A stretch of 24,268 nt of DNA. It comes from CAVPLM01 sp964497095. GTDB lineage: Bacteria > Actinomycetota > Thermoleophilia > RBG-16-64-13. The stretch covers positions 1 to 24,268 of the forward strand of contig CAZCCL010000030.1 in NCBI GenBank assembly GCA_964497095.1. The letters are read 5' to 3'. A program made the position numbers and the translations under genes. The notes under the pieces were generated by a model. It was not told the origin of the DNA and made no database searches. It saw nothing but the letters and a program-made list of their open reading frames with translations. Below, in pieces: positions 7,272 through 14,926 of the stretch (position 1 is its first letter; each line of letters starts with the position of its first letter).

Positions 7272-8599
7272 CGCGCTTCTCGTCCGCGGAAGCTGGTCGA
7301 CGTCGCCTCGAGCAGCTCCACCCTCACCAGGGTCCCGGGCGTCGCTTCCGATCTGAAGTTGACCGGCTTGTGACCTCGGGTACGCCCCATGACCTCTCCC
7401 GTGGACTGCCGGCTGGCCCGCTCCACCATCACTTCGACCGCCCGGCCCAGCAGAGCCTGATTGCGCTCCCGCCCGAGCCTCTGCACGAGGTCGACCAGCC
7501 GCCGCATTCGCCCTTCGGCCACGTCGGGCGTGACCCGGCCCGTCAGACGGGCAGCCTCGGTCTGCCCTCGAGGGGAGTAGACGAAGGTGAAGGCCGCATC
7601 GAAGGCACACTCCTCCACGAGCGATAGAGTCTCCTCGAAGTCCGCCTCGGTCTCGCCCGGGAACCCCACGATCAGGTCGGTGGTGAGGGCCAGTGCCGGC
7701 ACCGCGGCTCGAAGTCGCCGGACAAGATCGAGATACCCCTGGCGGTCGTAGCCCCGGCACATCGCCGCCAAGATCCGGTCGCTGCCCGATTGGACCGGCA
7801 GATGCAGGTGCTCACACACCTGGTTGTCCGCGGCCATCACGTCGATCAAAGGTTGGGACACATCTTTGGGGTGGGAGGTCATGAAACGGATGCGCTCGAG
7901 TCCCCGCACGGAGCAAGCCGCTTCCAGTAGGTCGGCAAACGTCTCTCGACCGGGGAACCCCGGCTCCTTCCCGTAGGCGTTGACGTTCTGCCCCAGGAAG
8001 GTCACCTGGCGCACGCCGTCGGCCACCAGCCCTTCCACTTCCCCCAGGACGTCGACCGCCGGCCGTGAGGCCTCCGGGCCCCGCACGTAGGGCACGATGC
8101 AGTACGAACAGAAGTTGCTGCACCCGGCAACGATCTGGACCCAAGCACTCGGTCCCGAGACTCGGGAACGGGGCAGGTCGGCACTCCACGCCGTGGTCGT
8201 CTCCTGAAAGGCCCCCACCGGGCGGGCGGCGGTCCGCCGCTGCTCCAAAAGGACAGGCAACTCGTGCAGGCTCTGAGGCCCGATGAGCACGTCCACGAAC
8301 GGGAAGTCGGAGAAGAACCCCTCTTTCCGGCTTTGGGCCAGACAACCGGCCACGACCACCACCTTGGCCGGGTCGTCCCTCTTCAGACGGGCGGCGTTGC
8401 CCAGGTGGCCGGCCAACCGGGTGTCGGCCTTCTCCCGGATGGAGCACGTGTTGTAGACGAGCACGCCCGCGTCCTCGGGCGACGTCCGGGGCTCGAGCCC
8501 CATCTCTTCGAGCAGGCCGGCGATCCGCTCTGCGTCGTGATCGTTCATCTGACACCCGAACGAGCGCAGATAGTACGTCTGCGGAGAGGGCTGCGTCAC
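7268..8599 (-). CDS. miaB: tRNA-2-methylthio-N6-dimethylallyladenosine synthase (MiaB)
   Basis: A radical-SAM methylthiotransferase that converts i6A37 of tRNA to ms2i6A37. The 443 residues show the N-terminal MTTase domain with three cluster cysteines (Cys16 in SFGCQMN, Cys52 in NTCSIREKA, Cys86 in AGCLAQ). The radical-SAM triad is AGCSNFCSYCIVPYVRG (Cys160, 164, 167), and a C-terminal TRAM domain runs from about 375. The 'FGCQMN' and 'CSIREKA' wording separates MiaB from its paralogue RimO, also in this window. The GTG start at 8599 has GGAGG about 8 nt upstream. The stop overlaps the miaA start, so the two enzymes of one modification pathway are co-translated. It follows rny after 75 bp. 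Confidence 0.96.
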   Translation of the reverse strand: MTQPSPQTYYLRSFGCQMNDHDAERIAGLLEEMGLEPRTSPEDAGVLVYNTCSIREKADTRLAGHLGNAARLKRDDPAKVVVVAGCLAQSRKEGFFSDFPFVDVLIGPQSLHELPVLLEQRRTAARPVGAFQETTTAWSADLPRSRVSGPSAWVQIVAGCSNFCSYCIVPYVRGPEASRPAVDVLGEVEGLVADGVRQVTFLGQNVNAYGKEPGFPGRETFADLLEAACSVRGLERIRFMTSHPKDVSQPLIDVMAADNQVCEHLHLPVQSGSDRILAAMCRGYDRQGYLDLVRRLRAAVPALALTTDLIVGFPGETEADFEETLSLVEECAFDAAFTFVYSPRGQTEAARLTGRVTPDVAEGRMRRLVDLVQRLGRERNQALLGRAVEVMVERASRQSTGEVMGRTRGHKPVNFRSEATPGTLVRVELLEATSTSFRGREAR

Positions 8600-8674
8600 C
8601 GGTCGACCTCCGAAACGACCGTCTGGCCAAGTGCCGGGGCCTGGGCGCTCACCGGATCGTCGTCGCGGATCTCG

Positions 8675-10213
8675 CTACTTGGCGATCTCCACCGCGCGGC
8701 TCTCGCGTATGACCGTCACCCGGATCGTGCCGGGGTAGTCGAGTTCCTGTTCGATCTCTCTCGCGATCTCGCGGCAGAGGAGCGCAGCGTCCTGATCGTT
8801 CACTTCCTCCGGCTTGACCAGCACTCTGATCTCCCGGCCCGCCTGAATGGCGTAGCACTTCTCCACCCCGGCTTTGCTTTCCGCGATGCGCTCCAACGAC
8901 TCGAGCCGTTTGATGTACGTCTCCAGGGTCTCGCGGCGGGCCCCCGGGCGCGCACCGCTGACGGCGTCGCTGGCTGCGACCAGCACCGCTTCCACCGTCG
9001 CCGGCTCGGGCTCGTTGTGGTGGGACTCGATCACGTGAGCCACGGCTTCCGATTCGCCGTAGCGACGAGCGAGGTTCGCCCCGATCATGGCATGCGATCC
9101 TTCGACCTCGTGGTCCACCGCCTTGCCCAGGTCGTGCAGGAGCCCGGCCCGCTTCGCCAACTTCGCGTTCACGCCAAGCTCGTTGGCCATCAGCCCGGCC
9201 AGGTGCGCGACCTCCAGAGAGTGCATCAGCACGTTCTGCCCGTAGCTCGTGCGGAACTTCAGACGCCCGAGCAACCGGAGCAATTCTGGAGCCACCCCGT
9301 GCACGTTCGCGTCCAGCACCGCCTGCTCACCGGCGTCCTGGATCTCCCTCTCAACCTCTTCTCGAGCCTTAGAGTACATCTCCTCGATCTTGGCCGGATG
9401 GATACGGCCGTCGGCGACCAGTTTCGAGAGGGTCAGGCGGGCTATCTCCCTGCGGACGGTATCGAAACCGGAGAGGACGACTGCTTCCGGGGTGTCGTCG
9501 ATGATGAAATCGATGCCGGTGAGGTTCTCCAGGGTGCGGATGTTCCGGCCCTCCCGACCGATGATCCGGCCCTTCATGTCGTCGGTCGGCAACGGCACCA
9601 CCGAGACGGTGGTGTCGGCCACGTGGCTGGAAGCAGTCCGCTGGATGCATATGGAAAGGATGTCCTTGGCACGCCGGTCGCCTTCATGCCGGGCCTCTTC
9701 CTCGATGGCCCGGACCATCTTGGCCATGTCGTGCCTCACTTCGTCTTCCGTACGCTTGATTATCAGCTCCGCGGCCTGGTCCCGGGTCAGACCGGAGATC
9801 TCTTCCAGTTGCCGCTCCTGCTCCGCCCGGTCCGCCTCCGCCTCTTCGATCACCTTGCGATAGTGCGCCTCGCGGTCGGTGACGGACTGCTCCCGCCGGG
9901 TTAGGTCTTTCTGAACCTCGTCGAGAGCTTCTTCCCTACTGAGCAGGCGATTCTCGAGTTGGTTCAACTCTTGCCGGCGTTCCTTGGTCTCCGTCTCGAC
10001 CTGCGTGCGAAGCTGATGGAGTTCGTCCTTCAGCTCCACCCGCGCTTCCCGCTGTATGGTCTCGGCCTGACGTCGGGCTTCCGTCACGATCTGCTCTGCT
10101 GCATTCTCGGCCGAGGCTATCTTGGCCTCCCCCAGGTACTTCCTGGCGAAGTAGCCGGCTCCGGCGCACACGGCAGCCACCACCAACACGATCACTATCC
10201 ATAAGACGGTCAT
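8675..10213 (-). CDS. rny: Ribonuclease Y
   Basis: A membrane-anchored endoribonuclease that starts mRNA decay in many Gram-positives. The 512 residues have the full architecture: a transmembrane helix (about 3-22), a long charged coiled coil (about 28-185), a KH domain (about 203-265) with MKGRIIGREGRNIR, and an HD domain with His331 and His360-Asp361 (LLHDLGKAVD). The length matches the family (~520). Start ATG 10213 has GGTGG about 5 nt upstream. It heads the miaB-miaA-dapF-dapL-dut run and is preceded by a promoter and a long structured leader described separately. rnj and pnp, encoding two other RNA-decay enzymes, are in the same window. Confidence 0.97.
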   Translation of the reverse strand: MTVLWIVIVLVVAAVCAGAGYFARKYLGEAKIASAENAAEQIVTEARRQAETIQREARVELKDELHQLRTQVETETKERRQELNQLENRLLSREEALDEVQKDLTRREQSVTDREAHYRKVIEEAEADRAEQERQLEEISGLTRDQAAELIIKRTEDEVRHDMAKMVRAIEEEARHEGDRRAKDILSICIQRTASSHVADTTVSVVPLPTDDMKGRIIGREGRNIRTLENLTGIDFIIDDTPEAVVLSGFDTVRREIARLTLSKLVADGRIHPAKIEEMYSKAREEVEREIQDAGEQAVLDANVHGVAPELLRLLGRLKFRTSYGQNVLMHSLEVAHLAGLMANELGVNAKLAKRAGLLHDLGKAVDHEVEGSHAMIGANLARRYGESEAVAHVIESHHNEPEPATVEAVLVAASDAVSGARPGARRETLETYIKRLESLERIAESKAGVEKCYAIQAGREIRVLVKPEEVNDQDAALLCREIAREIEQELDYPGTIRVTVIRESRAVEIAK

Positions 10214-10529
10214 CGATCCACCATTCCACTCTCGCGCGTCACCGCGTCCTGTTTCGGTCAGGGATGTGAAACGATCGATCGGTCGGTGAAAGCGAAAGAG
10301 GCCGAGCTTACGCTCGGCCGCTGAATGCCTTGCTACCCCTTGCCCTCAAAACGAGCATACCGTACCGGCAACACTGACGCCGACCGACCGACGGCCGGCT
10401 GTACGGATCTATCCTCGAGTCTTACGTCTTCGGCTCTCGCATGCGCCAGATACGCCGACTTACAATGCCATCTATAGTCAAAAGCAAGGTCGCGCAACAC
10501 CGTGTCGACCGATCATCACACGTCTTTGG
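10214..10529 (-). ncRNA. Candidate structured rny leader, or a small RNA of about 230 nt ending at the hairpin
   Basis: This 342-bp recX-rny gap is the only long non-coding stretch. Transcription from the promoter at 10530-10559 would begin near 10523 and give a leader of about 310 nt. Inverted repeats within it include CCGTACCGGC (10360-10369) with GCCG-GCT-GTACGG (10394-10406; 10 bp with a 3-nt bulge), the palindrome CGCATGCG (10438-10445), and the terminator-like hairpin at 10300-10319. CGGCCG occurs both in the 5' arm of that hairpin (10315-10320) and upstream (10392-10397), so the two could pair as an alternative. I could not match it to 6S, SRP, RNase P, tmRNA or any riboswitch I know. 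I see no convincing small protein. Confidence 0.4.
10288..10319 (-). terminator. Intrinsic terminator-like hairpin with GUAA loop
   Basis: On the minus strand GGCCGAGC, loop GTAA, GCTCGGCC (10319 down to 10300) form a perfect 8-bp GC-rich stem capped by a GNRA-type tetraloop, followed by TCTTTCGCTTTC. It lies 237 bp past the recX stop and about 87 bp before the rny start. It may end recA-recX transcription, end a small RNA, or act as a conditional terminator in the rny leader. The U tract is interrupted by C and G. Confidence 0.6.
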
Positions 10530-10559
10530 AGTTTACCGTTGCCGCAAGGAAAGTGTCAA
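10530..10559 (-). promoter_or_regulatory. Sigma-70-type promoter for the rny leader
   Basis: On the minus strand TTGACA (10559-10554), an 18-nt spacer and TAAACT (10535-10530) match a housekeeping promoter: -35 perfect, -10 four of six. The -35 overlaps the recX stop codon (10558-10556), placing the promoter exactly at the operon boundary. The expected start is a purine near 10523-10524. Confidence 0.6.
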
Positions 10560-11212
10560 GGAAAGGTGACTTCGCCACCGGCTTCGGCCCGCAGTTCGCG
10601 GGAGACCCGCGCTATGGTCTCCCAGTCGTATCCGCGCCGCGCCAGGTACCCCGCCAGGCGCCGCTCGGCGGCGTCGACATCGGTCGCGAACTGGGCCCCG
10701 AATCTCCGACGCACCAGCGCCATCAGCGCTTCACTACCCTCAAGAGCAGCTTGAGTGTTGTCTCCCTCACCCTCTACGGCCTCGTGGACCAACCCCCGCT
10801 CGACCCCTTTGCGCGCCAGTTCCGCCGAGACCCTCATCGGGCCCCATCCCGCTCTCAACTTCTCCGCGGCATAGCGCTGAGCGAACCGCTGGTCGTCCAG
10901 GTACCCGAGACCTTCGAGCCAGGCGGTGGTATCGGCGATCGCTTCCTGCCCGAAGCCCAGCCCCCTGAGACGGGTCTCTACTTCCCGCCGCGATCGGTCC
11001 CTGACCGCCAGCAGATGCAGAGCCCGGGAACGCGCGCGGTAGGGCTCGTCTTCGCGCACCAGTCGCTCCCGCTGCTCCTCAGTCAGGAAGAGTCCCACGC
11101 GGAGACCGGCCTTCTCTACGAGCACACTCGAAAGCTCGAACTCCGAGGCCCCGTCCACACCCACCACGGTACGGTCGCCCCTACCCCGCCTCACGGCCAG
11201 TGACGTGATCAC
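10556..11212 (-). CDS. recX: Regulatory protein RecX
   Basis: RecX binds RecA filaments and limits RecA activity. The 218 residues from GTG 11212 show the family's repeated three-helix pattern: 'RALHLLAVRDRSRREVETRL...G', then 'LEGLGYLDDQRFAQRYAAEKL', then 'GPMRVSAELARKGV' and the C-terminal 'RRLAGYLARRGYDWETI'. I prefer GTG 11212 over GTG 11257: an AGGGGGA lies just upstream, and 'VITSLAVRR...DRTVVGVDG' is where RecX homologues normally begin. It sits directly downstream of recA, a common arrangement that ties its level to RecA. The gap to recA is 57 bp. Confidence 0.9.
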   Translation of the reverse strand: MITSLAVRRGRGDRTVVGVDGASEFELSSVLVEKAGLRVGLFLTEEQRERLVREDEPYRARSRALHLLAVRDRSRREVETRLRGLGFGQEAIADTTAWLEGLGYLDDQRFAQRYAAEKLRAGWGPMRVSAELARKGVERGLVHEAVEGEGDNTQAALEGSEALMALVRRRFGAQFATDVDAAERRLAGYLARRGYDWETIARVSRELRAEAGGEVTFP

Positions 11213-11269
11213 CCCGTCCCCCTGGGGCGTGGACGGTGTCCGGCCGGACGAACGCACGCCAACGGAGCC

Positions 11270-12406
11270 CTACTCGGCAGGGCCTGCCTGAAGCGGGCTG
11301 CCTCCACTGGGAGCCGCTCCCGGCTGGGCAGTCTCACCCGGGCCCGGCCCCGTGGCTGCGGACGCGCCGGCATCGACCGAGGCGCCGTCGGCTTCGCCCC
11401 CGGCTGCTCCCGCCACGTTCCAGTCGGGGTTCACCGCCTGCACGACCTCGCGCCGCAACTGCTGTACCAGTTCAGGGTTGTCCCTAAGGAACTGGCGAAC
11501 GTTCTCCCGGCCCTGTCCCAAGCGCTGGTCGCCGTAGGAGAACCAAGCCCCGCTCTTCTGCACGATCTTGTTGTCGACGGCCAGGTCGAGCACGTCGCCT
11601 TCCGTGGAGATGCCCACGCCGTACATAATGTCGAATTCAGCCTCCTTGAAGGGCGGAGCCACTTTGTTCTTCACCACCCTCACCCGGACCCGGTTACCCA
11701 CGGCCTCGGTGCCCTCTTTCAAGGTCTCTATGCGGCGGATGTCGAGACGGACCGAGGCATAGAACTTGAGGGCCCGGCCGCCGGGGGTGACCTCGGGATT
11801 GCCGAACATCACCCCGACCTTCTCGCGCAGTTGGTTGATGAAGACGGCCGTGGTCTGGGTCTTGCTGATGGTACCGGCCAGCTTCCGCAGGGCCTGGCTC
11901 ATGAGCCGCGCCTGCAGGCCCACGTGGGAATCGCCCATCTCGCCCTCGAGCTCGGCCCGGGGCGTGAGGGCGGCCACGGAGTCGATCACCACGATGTCGA
12001 GGGCTCCGCTGCGGATGAGAAGCTCGGTTATCTCCAGAGCCTGCTCGCCGTTGTCCGGCTGCGAGACCAGAAGCTCGTCGACGTTGACGCCGATACGGCG
12101 CGCGTAGGCGGAGTCCATGGCGTGCTCGGCGTCGATGAACGCAGCCTTGCCCCCTGCCCGCTGCGCCTCCGCGATCATGTGCAGCGCGAGGGTGGTCTTG
12201 CCGCTCGATTCCGGCCCGAAGACCTCTACCACCCGCCCCCGAGGGACTCCCCCGACGCCGAGGGCCAGATCGAGTGCCAGCGAGCCGGTGGAGATCGCGG
12301 GTACGTGGAGAGCCGCCGACTCATCCCCCAGACGCATGATGGAGCCTTTGCCGTACTGCCGTTCGATCTGCATAACGGCCATCTCCAAGGCCTTGTCCTT
12401 TTCCAC
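11270..12406 (-). CDS. recA: Recombinase RecA
   Basis: The ATP-dependent strand-exchange protein of homologous recombination and coprotease of the SOS response. The 378 residues contain Walker A GPESSGKT (64-71), the catalytic Glu94 in IDAEHA, Walker B IVVIDSVAAL (138-147), and loop L2 with INQLREKVGVMFGNPE followed by TPGGRALKFY (190-216). GTG 12406 is preceded at 4 nt by AGGAGG, which overlaps the thpR stop. The C-terminus from about 331 is a Gly/Ala/Pro-rich tail of about 48 residues with few acidic residues, unlike the short acidic tail of E. coli RecA. I found no convincing LexA box in front of it; with thpR 8 bp upstream, its promoter is probably further up the operon. Confidence 0.98.
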   Translation of the reverse strand: MEKDKALEMAVMQIERQYGKGSIMRLGDESAALHVPAISTGSLALDLALGVGGVPRGRVVEVFGPESSGKTTLALHMIAEAQRAGGKAAFIDAEHAMDSAYARRIGVNVDELLVSQPDNGEQALEITELLIRSGALDIVVIDSVAALTPRAELEGEMGDSHVGLQARLMSQALRKLAGTISKTQTTAVFINQLREKVGVMFGNPEVTPGGRALKFYASVRLDIRRIETLKEGTEAVGNRVRVRVVKNKVAPPFKEAEFDIMYGVGISTEGDVLDLAVDNKIVQKSGAWFSYGDQRLGQGRENVRQFLRDNPELVQQLRREVVQAVNPDWNVAGAAGGEADGASVDAGASAATGPGPGETAQPGAAPSGGSPLQAGPAE

Positions 12407-12414
12407 CGCTCCTC

Positions 12415-12993
12415 CTAAGCCTTCGCTCCGACTTCAGTGTCAAAAACGGCACGCGTGACCACAGTGTAGACCGCGCCTTCGCGCTTGAGTTCACTTCTGT
12501 AGAGACACACCGACTCTACCGCATACCGAGCCTCTCCGCTCTCGGACCTTGGTTGTACCGGGCCCGGCTTTCTGAGCCGAGCTACGGTGAGATGGGGCCG
12601 GAACGGGCGTTTCTCCCTTCTCATCACCTCCGCCGCCTCGAGACCGTCCATCACCACCTCGAACAACCGGGAGAAGGCGCCTTCGTGGTCGTCTATCTCC
12701 AGGGTGACCACCCGCGCCTTCGCGGCCGAGGGCAGCATCAAGAACCGCGTGATCCGCCCCTCTCCTCCCAGGTGGGAAGGCAGAGAGTCCAACACCGTTC
12801 GCGCTGCCGCCACCTTGGCCTCATCTACCTCCCCGATGAAAGCCAGGGTGACGTGCCACTGGTCCGGGCGGAGCAGCCGCAGGCCCGGCGCCGGCTCCAG
12901 CGCCGCCTGCGCAGACTGCACGAACCCCACCAGCTCCTCGGGCAGCGGGACGCCGACGAACAACCTCTGCAGCGGGACTCTATCGCCCTGCAT
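12415..12993 (-). CDS. thpR: RNA 2',3'-cyclic phosphodiesterase (2H phosphoesterase)
   Basis: The 192-residue protein has the two HxTx motifs of the 2H family, HVTL (47-50) and HLTV (134-137), spaced as in ThpR/LigT. The 'RLFVGVPLPEELVGF' opening and 'FRPHLTVARL' are typical. Family members hydrolyse 2',3'-cyclic phosphate RNA ends to 2'-phosphate and can show 2'-5' ligase activity; the physiological substrate is unclear. ATG 12993 lies 5 bp after the pgsA stop. It sits between pgsA and recA, a position often held by cinA in Gram-positives. Confidence 0.88.
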   Translation of the reverse strand: MQGDRVPLQRLFVGVPLPEELVGFVQSAQAALEPAPGLRLLRPDQWHVTLAFIGEVDEAKVAAARTVLDSLPSHLGGEGRITRFLMLPSAAKARVVTLEIDDHEGAFSRLFEVVMDGLEAAEVMRREKRPFRPHLTVARLRKPGPVQPRSESGEARYAVESVCLYRSELKREGAVYTVVTRAVFDTEVGAKA

Positions 12994-12998
12994 CGCTA

Positions 12999-13601
12999 CT
13001 ACTCATCTCCCGAGGGAGCCGTGTCCGCATCGGTCTTCTCGCTTAGGCGACCCCGCAGCTGCTGGCGAGCGCGGACGAAGTAGTCCACGCCACTCAACAC
13101 CGTCAGCACCAGCATGATCATCACCAAGTACCAGGTGACGCTCCGCCCCCCCAGGGTCCACTCCGGCTTGAGCCAGCGCGGCTCGATGATGAGGGCCGCG
13201 ACCGCCACCATCTGGCTGGTCGTCTTGATCTTGCCCCACATGCTGGCCGAGATCACCACGTTCTGCACGGCGGCCACCATCCGCAGTCCCGATACTGCCA
13301 GCTCTCGCGCAATGACCACCATAGCAACCCAGGCGGACAGTTCGCTGAGTTGCACCAGCGTGACCAGGGCCGCGATCACCAGTAGCTTGTCGGCCAAGGG
13401 GTCCAGAAAGGCTCCCATGACTGTGGTCTGGTGCCGACGACGGGCGATGTAGCCGTCGAGGGAATCGCTGCCGGCGGCGGCCAGGAAGACCACTATCGCG
13501 ATGATGTCGCTGGCCGGGTTGTCGGCGAGCATCGCCACCATCAGGACCGGGACCATCAGCACCCGGAAGAGGCTTATAGAGTTAGGCAGATTAGGACGCA
13601 T
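12999..13601 (-). CDS. pgsA: CDP-diacylglycerol--glycerol-3-phosphate 3-phosphatidyltransferase
   Basis: Membrane enzyme making phosphatidylglycerol phosphate from CDP-diacylglycerol and glycerol-3-phosphate. The 200 residues carry the complete CDP-alcohol phosphotransferase motif D-x2-DG-x2-AR-x8-G-x3-D-x3-D: Asp46, Asp49-Gly50, Ala53-Arg54, Gly63, Asp67, Asp71. N-terminal 'NLPNSISLFRVLMVPVL' and several hydrophobic helices (about 10-27, 31-45, 73-100, 155-172) fit the family. ATG 13601 starts inside the last codons of rimO (11-bp overlap), with AGGA about 8 nt upstream. The substrate call (glycerol-3-phosphate rather than another alcohol) rests on the N-terminus and the conserved place next to recA. 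Confidence 0.92.
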   Translation of the reverse strand: MRPNLPNSISLFRVLMVPVLMVAMLADNPASDIIAIVVFLAAAGSDSLDGYIARRRHQTTVMGAFLDPLADKLLVIAALVTLVQLSELSAWVAMVVIARELAVSGLRMVAAVQNVVISASMWGKIKTTSQMVAVAALIIEPRWLKPEWTLGGRSVTWYLVMIMLVLTVLSGVDYFVRARQQLRGRLSEKTDADTAPSGDE

Positions 13602-14925
13602 CGACCGTTCCTATGAGGTCGTATCCAGCGACAGCGCTCACGGTGACCGGCACCTCGTCCCCCGGTCCCGCTCCTTCCGGCAGGTCCCCCTCGANNNNNN
13701 NNNNCTCCGTCCTCCCGACCGCGGAGATCCCCTCGCCCGTGTCCTCGGGATCCAACGAGTCGACTATGACCGTGACCTGCGAACCGACCAGCCGCCCGAG
13801 TCTGTTCTCCGCGCGCCCCGCCAGCAGAGCTGCCAGCCGGTTGAGCCGGCTCTGCGCGACCGCCGCTCTCACTCGGGGTCTCAGGGCGAACGCCGGTGTC
13901 CCCTCCTCTGGACTGTATACGAACCCTCCGCCGTGGTCAAACCCCGCCTGGTCCACGAAGTCCAGCAAAGCTTCGAACTGCTCCTCGGTCTCCCCCGGAA
14001 AACCCACGATGAACGTCGATCTCACCGACACATCGGGCATGAGCCGCCGCGCCCGCTCCAACAGGTCCAAGTAGGCCGCGGCCTCCCCCGTGCGGCCCAT
14101 GCGTGCGAGCACCTCCGGGTGGGCGTGCTGGAAGGGCACGTCCAGATAGCGGCACAGCTTGGGCTGCTCCGCCATGTACCGCAGGAGACCGTCGGTGACA
14201 TGCTCCGGCTGAAGATACATGAGCCGCACCCTGCGCACCCGATCGTCCGCAACGAGTAGGTCGACCAATCCGCGTAGGTCAAGACCTTCATGCTCCCAGG
14301 CAGTCGTGTCCTGGCCGACCAGCACGAGCTCCCGTGCCCCTTCCTCCAGACAGGCCTCGGCCTCCTTCAGTATCCGAGCGGTGTCCGCCGAGTGATAGCC
14401 CCCTTTGATGGAGGGTATGGCGCAGAACGTGCAGGGCTGGTCGCAACCGTCGGATATCTTGAGGTAGGCGTACGACGCCACCGTCGGGACGGCGTCCTGG
14501 GCAGTCCCGTCCTCCAGTCCAAGTCGACCTACCAAGGCCGTGAAGCCCCCCAGAGATAAGACTCTCCCGGACTCGTACGGGCCCTCGGGATCCGTCGCAT
14601 CCATCAGACCGAACCAACCGGCCACCTCCGGGATCCCCTTCTCCAATTCCTCCCAGTATCGCTCCACCAAGCAACCCATCACCAACACCTGCCGGTCCCC
14701 GTACTCACGGCAGGCGTCCAGGATGACGTCGATGGACTCTTCCTTTGCGTCGGCTATGAAGCCGCAGGTGTTGATGAGGATGTGGGTCGCTTGTTCGGGA
14801 TCGGTCTCCACCCGGGCGCCGGCGCCAGACAAACGTCGGGCCACCGCTCTGCTGTCGGCCTCGTTCTTGGGACAGCCCAGTGTGTGGATGTAGACCCGCG
14901 GAACGACGGCAGGAAGGGCGCACAT
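13591..14925 (-). CDS. rimO: Ribosomal protein S12 methylthiotransferase RimO (contains an assembly gap)
   Basis: A radical-SAM enzyme that methylthiolates a conserved aspartate of ribosomal protein S12. The MTTase domain has Cys18 in TLGCPKNEADS, Cys54 in NTCGFI and Cys85 in MGCL. The radical-SAM triad is DGCDQPCTFCAIPSIKG (Cys161, 165, 168). 'LGCPKN' and 'CAIP' identify RimO rather than MiaB. A C-terminal TRAM domain follows from about 378. Ten N (13695-13704) fall in TRAM after 'GRTE'; both flanks read RimO in one frame, so the gene is probably intact with a few residues unsequenced. ATG 14925 is the only plausible start, 1 bp after the preceding gene's stop, with a weak ribosome site. Confidence 0.95.
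   Translation of the reverse strand: MCALPAVVPRVYIHTLGCPKNEADSRAVARRLSGAGARVETDPEQATHILINTCGFIADAKEESIDVILDACREYGDRQVLVMGCLVERYWEELEKGIPEVAGWFGLMDATDPEGPYESGRVLSLGGFTALVGRLGLEDGTAQDAVPTVASYAYLKISDGCDQPCTFCAIPSIKGGYHSADTARILKEAEACLEEGARELVLVGQDTTAWEHEGLDLRGLVDLLVADDRVRRVRLMYLQPEHVTDGLLRYMAEQPKLCRYLDVPFQHAHPEVLARMGRTGEAAAYLDLLERARRLMPDVSVRSTFIVGFPGETEEQFEALLDFVDQAGFDHGGGFVYSPEEGTPAFALRPRVRAAVAQSRLNRLAALLAGRAENRLGRLVGSQVTVIVDSLDPEDTGEGISAVGRTEXXXXEGDLPEGAGPGDEVPVTVSAVAGYDLIGTVDAS
13695..13704. other. Assembly gap (10 N) inside rimO
   Basis: Ten consecutive undetermined bases. The flanks remain in the same RimO frame, so the true gap is 10 plus a multiple of 3 nt. The usual 'APE.DG' stretch of the TRAM domain is missing here, which suggests that the real gap is somewhat longer than ten bases. 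Confidence 0.95.
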
Positions 14926-14926
14926 G

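Noticed and set aside
7272..7760. N-terminal extension of the miaA frame
   Set aside because: It lies wholly inside miaB, is Gly/Arg-rich, and precedes the GTGA coupling site where MiaA begins.
8264..9904. 546-codon open frame on the plus strand
   Set aside because: It lies antisense to well-supported miaB and rny. Long antisense frames are expected in high-GC genes, and the translation has no recognisable domain.
10471..10497. TATAGA (minus strand) as a second promoter in the rny leader
   Set aside because: The only -35 candidate (TTGCGC) is weak, with a 15-nt spacer; the TTGACA/TAAACT pair upstream is much better.
10465..10569. 34-codon basic ORF on the plus strand in the recX-rny gap
   Set aside because: No ribosome site, overlaps recX antisense, and the composition does not look coding.
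12407..12600. SOS (LexA) box in front of recA
   Set aside because: I looked for CGAAC-N4-GTTCG-like palindromes near recA and thpR and found none convincing.
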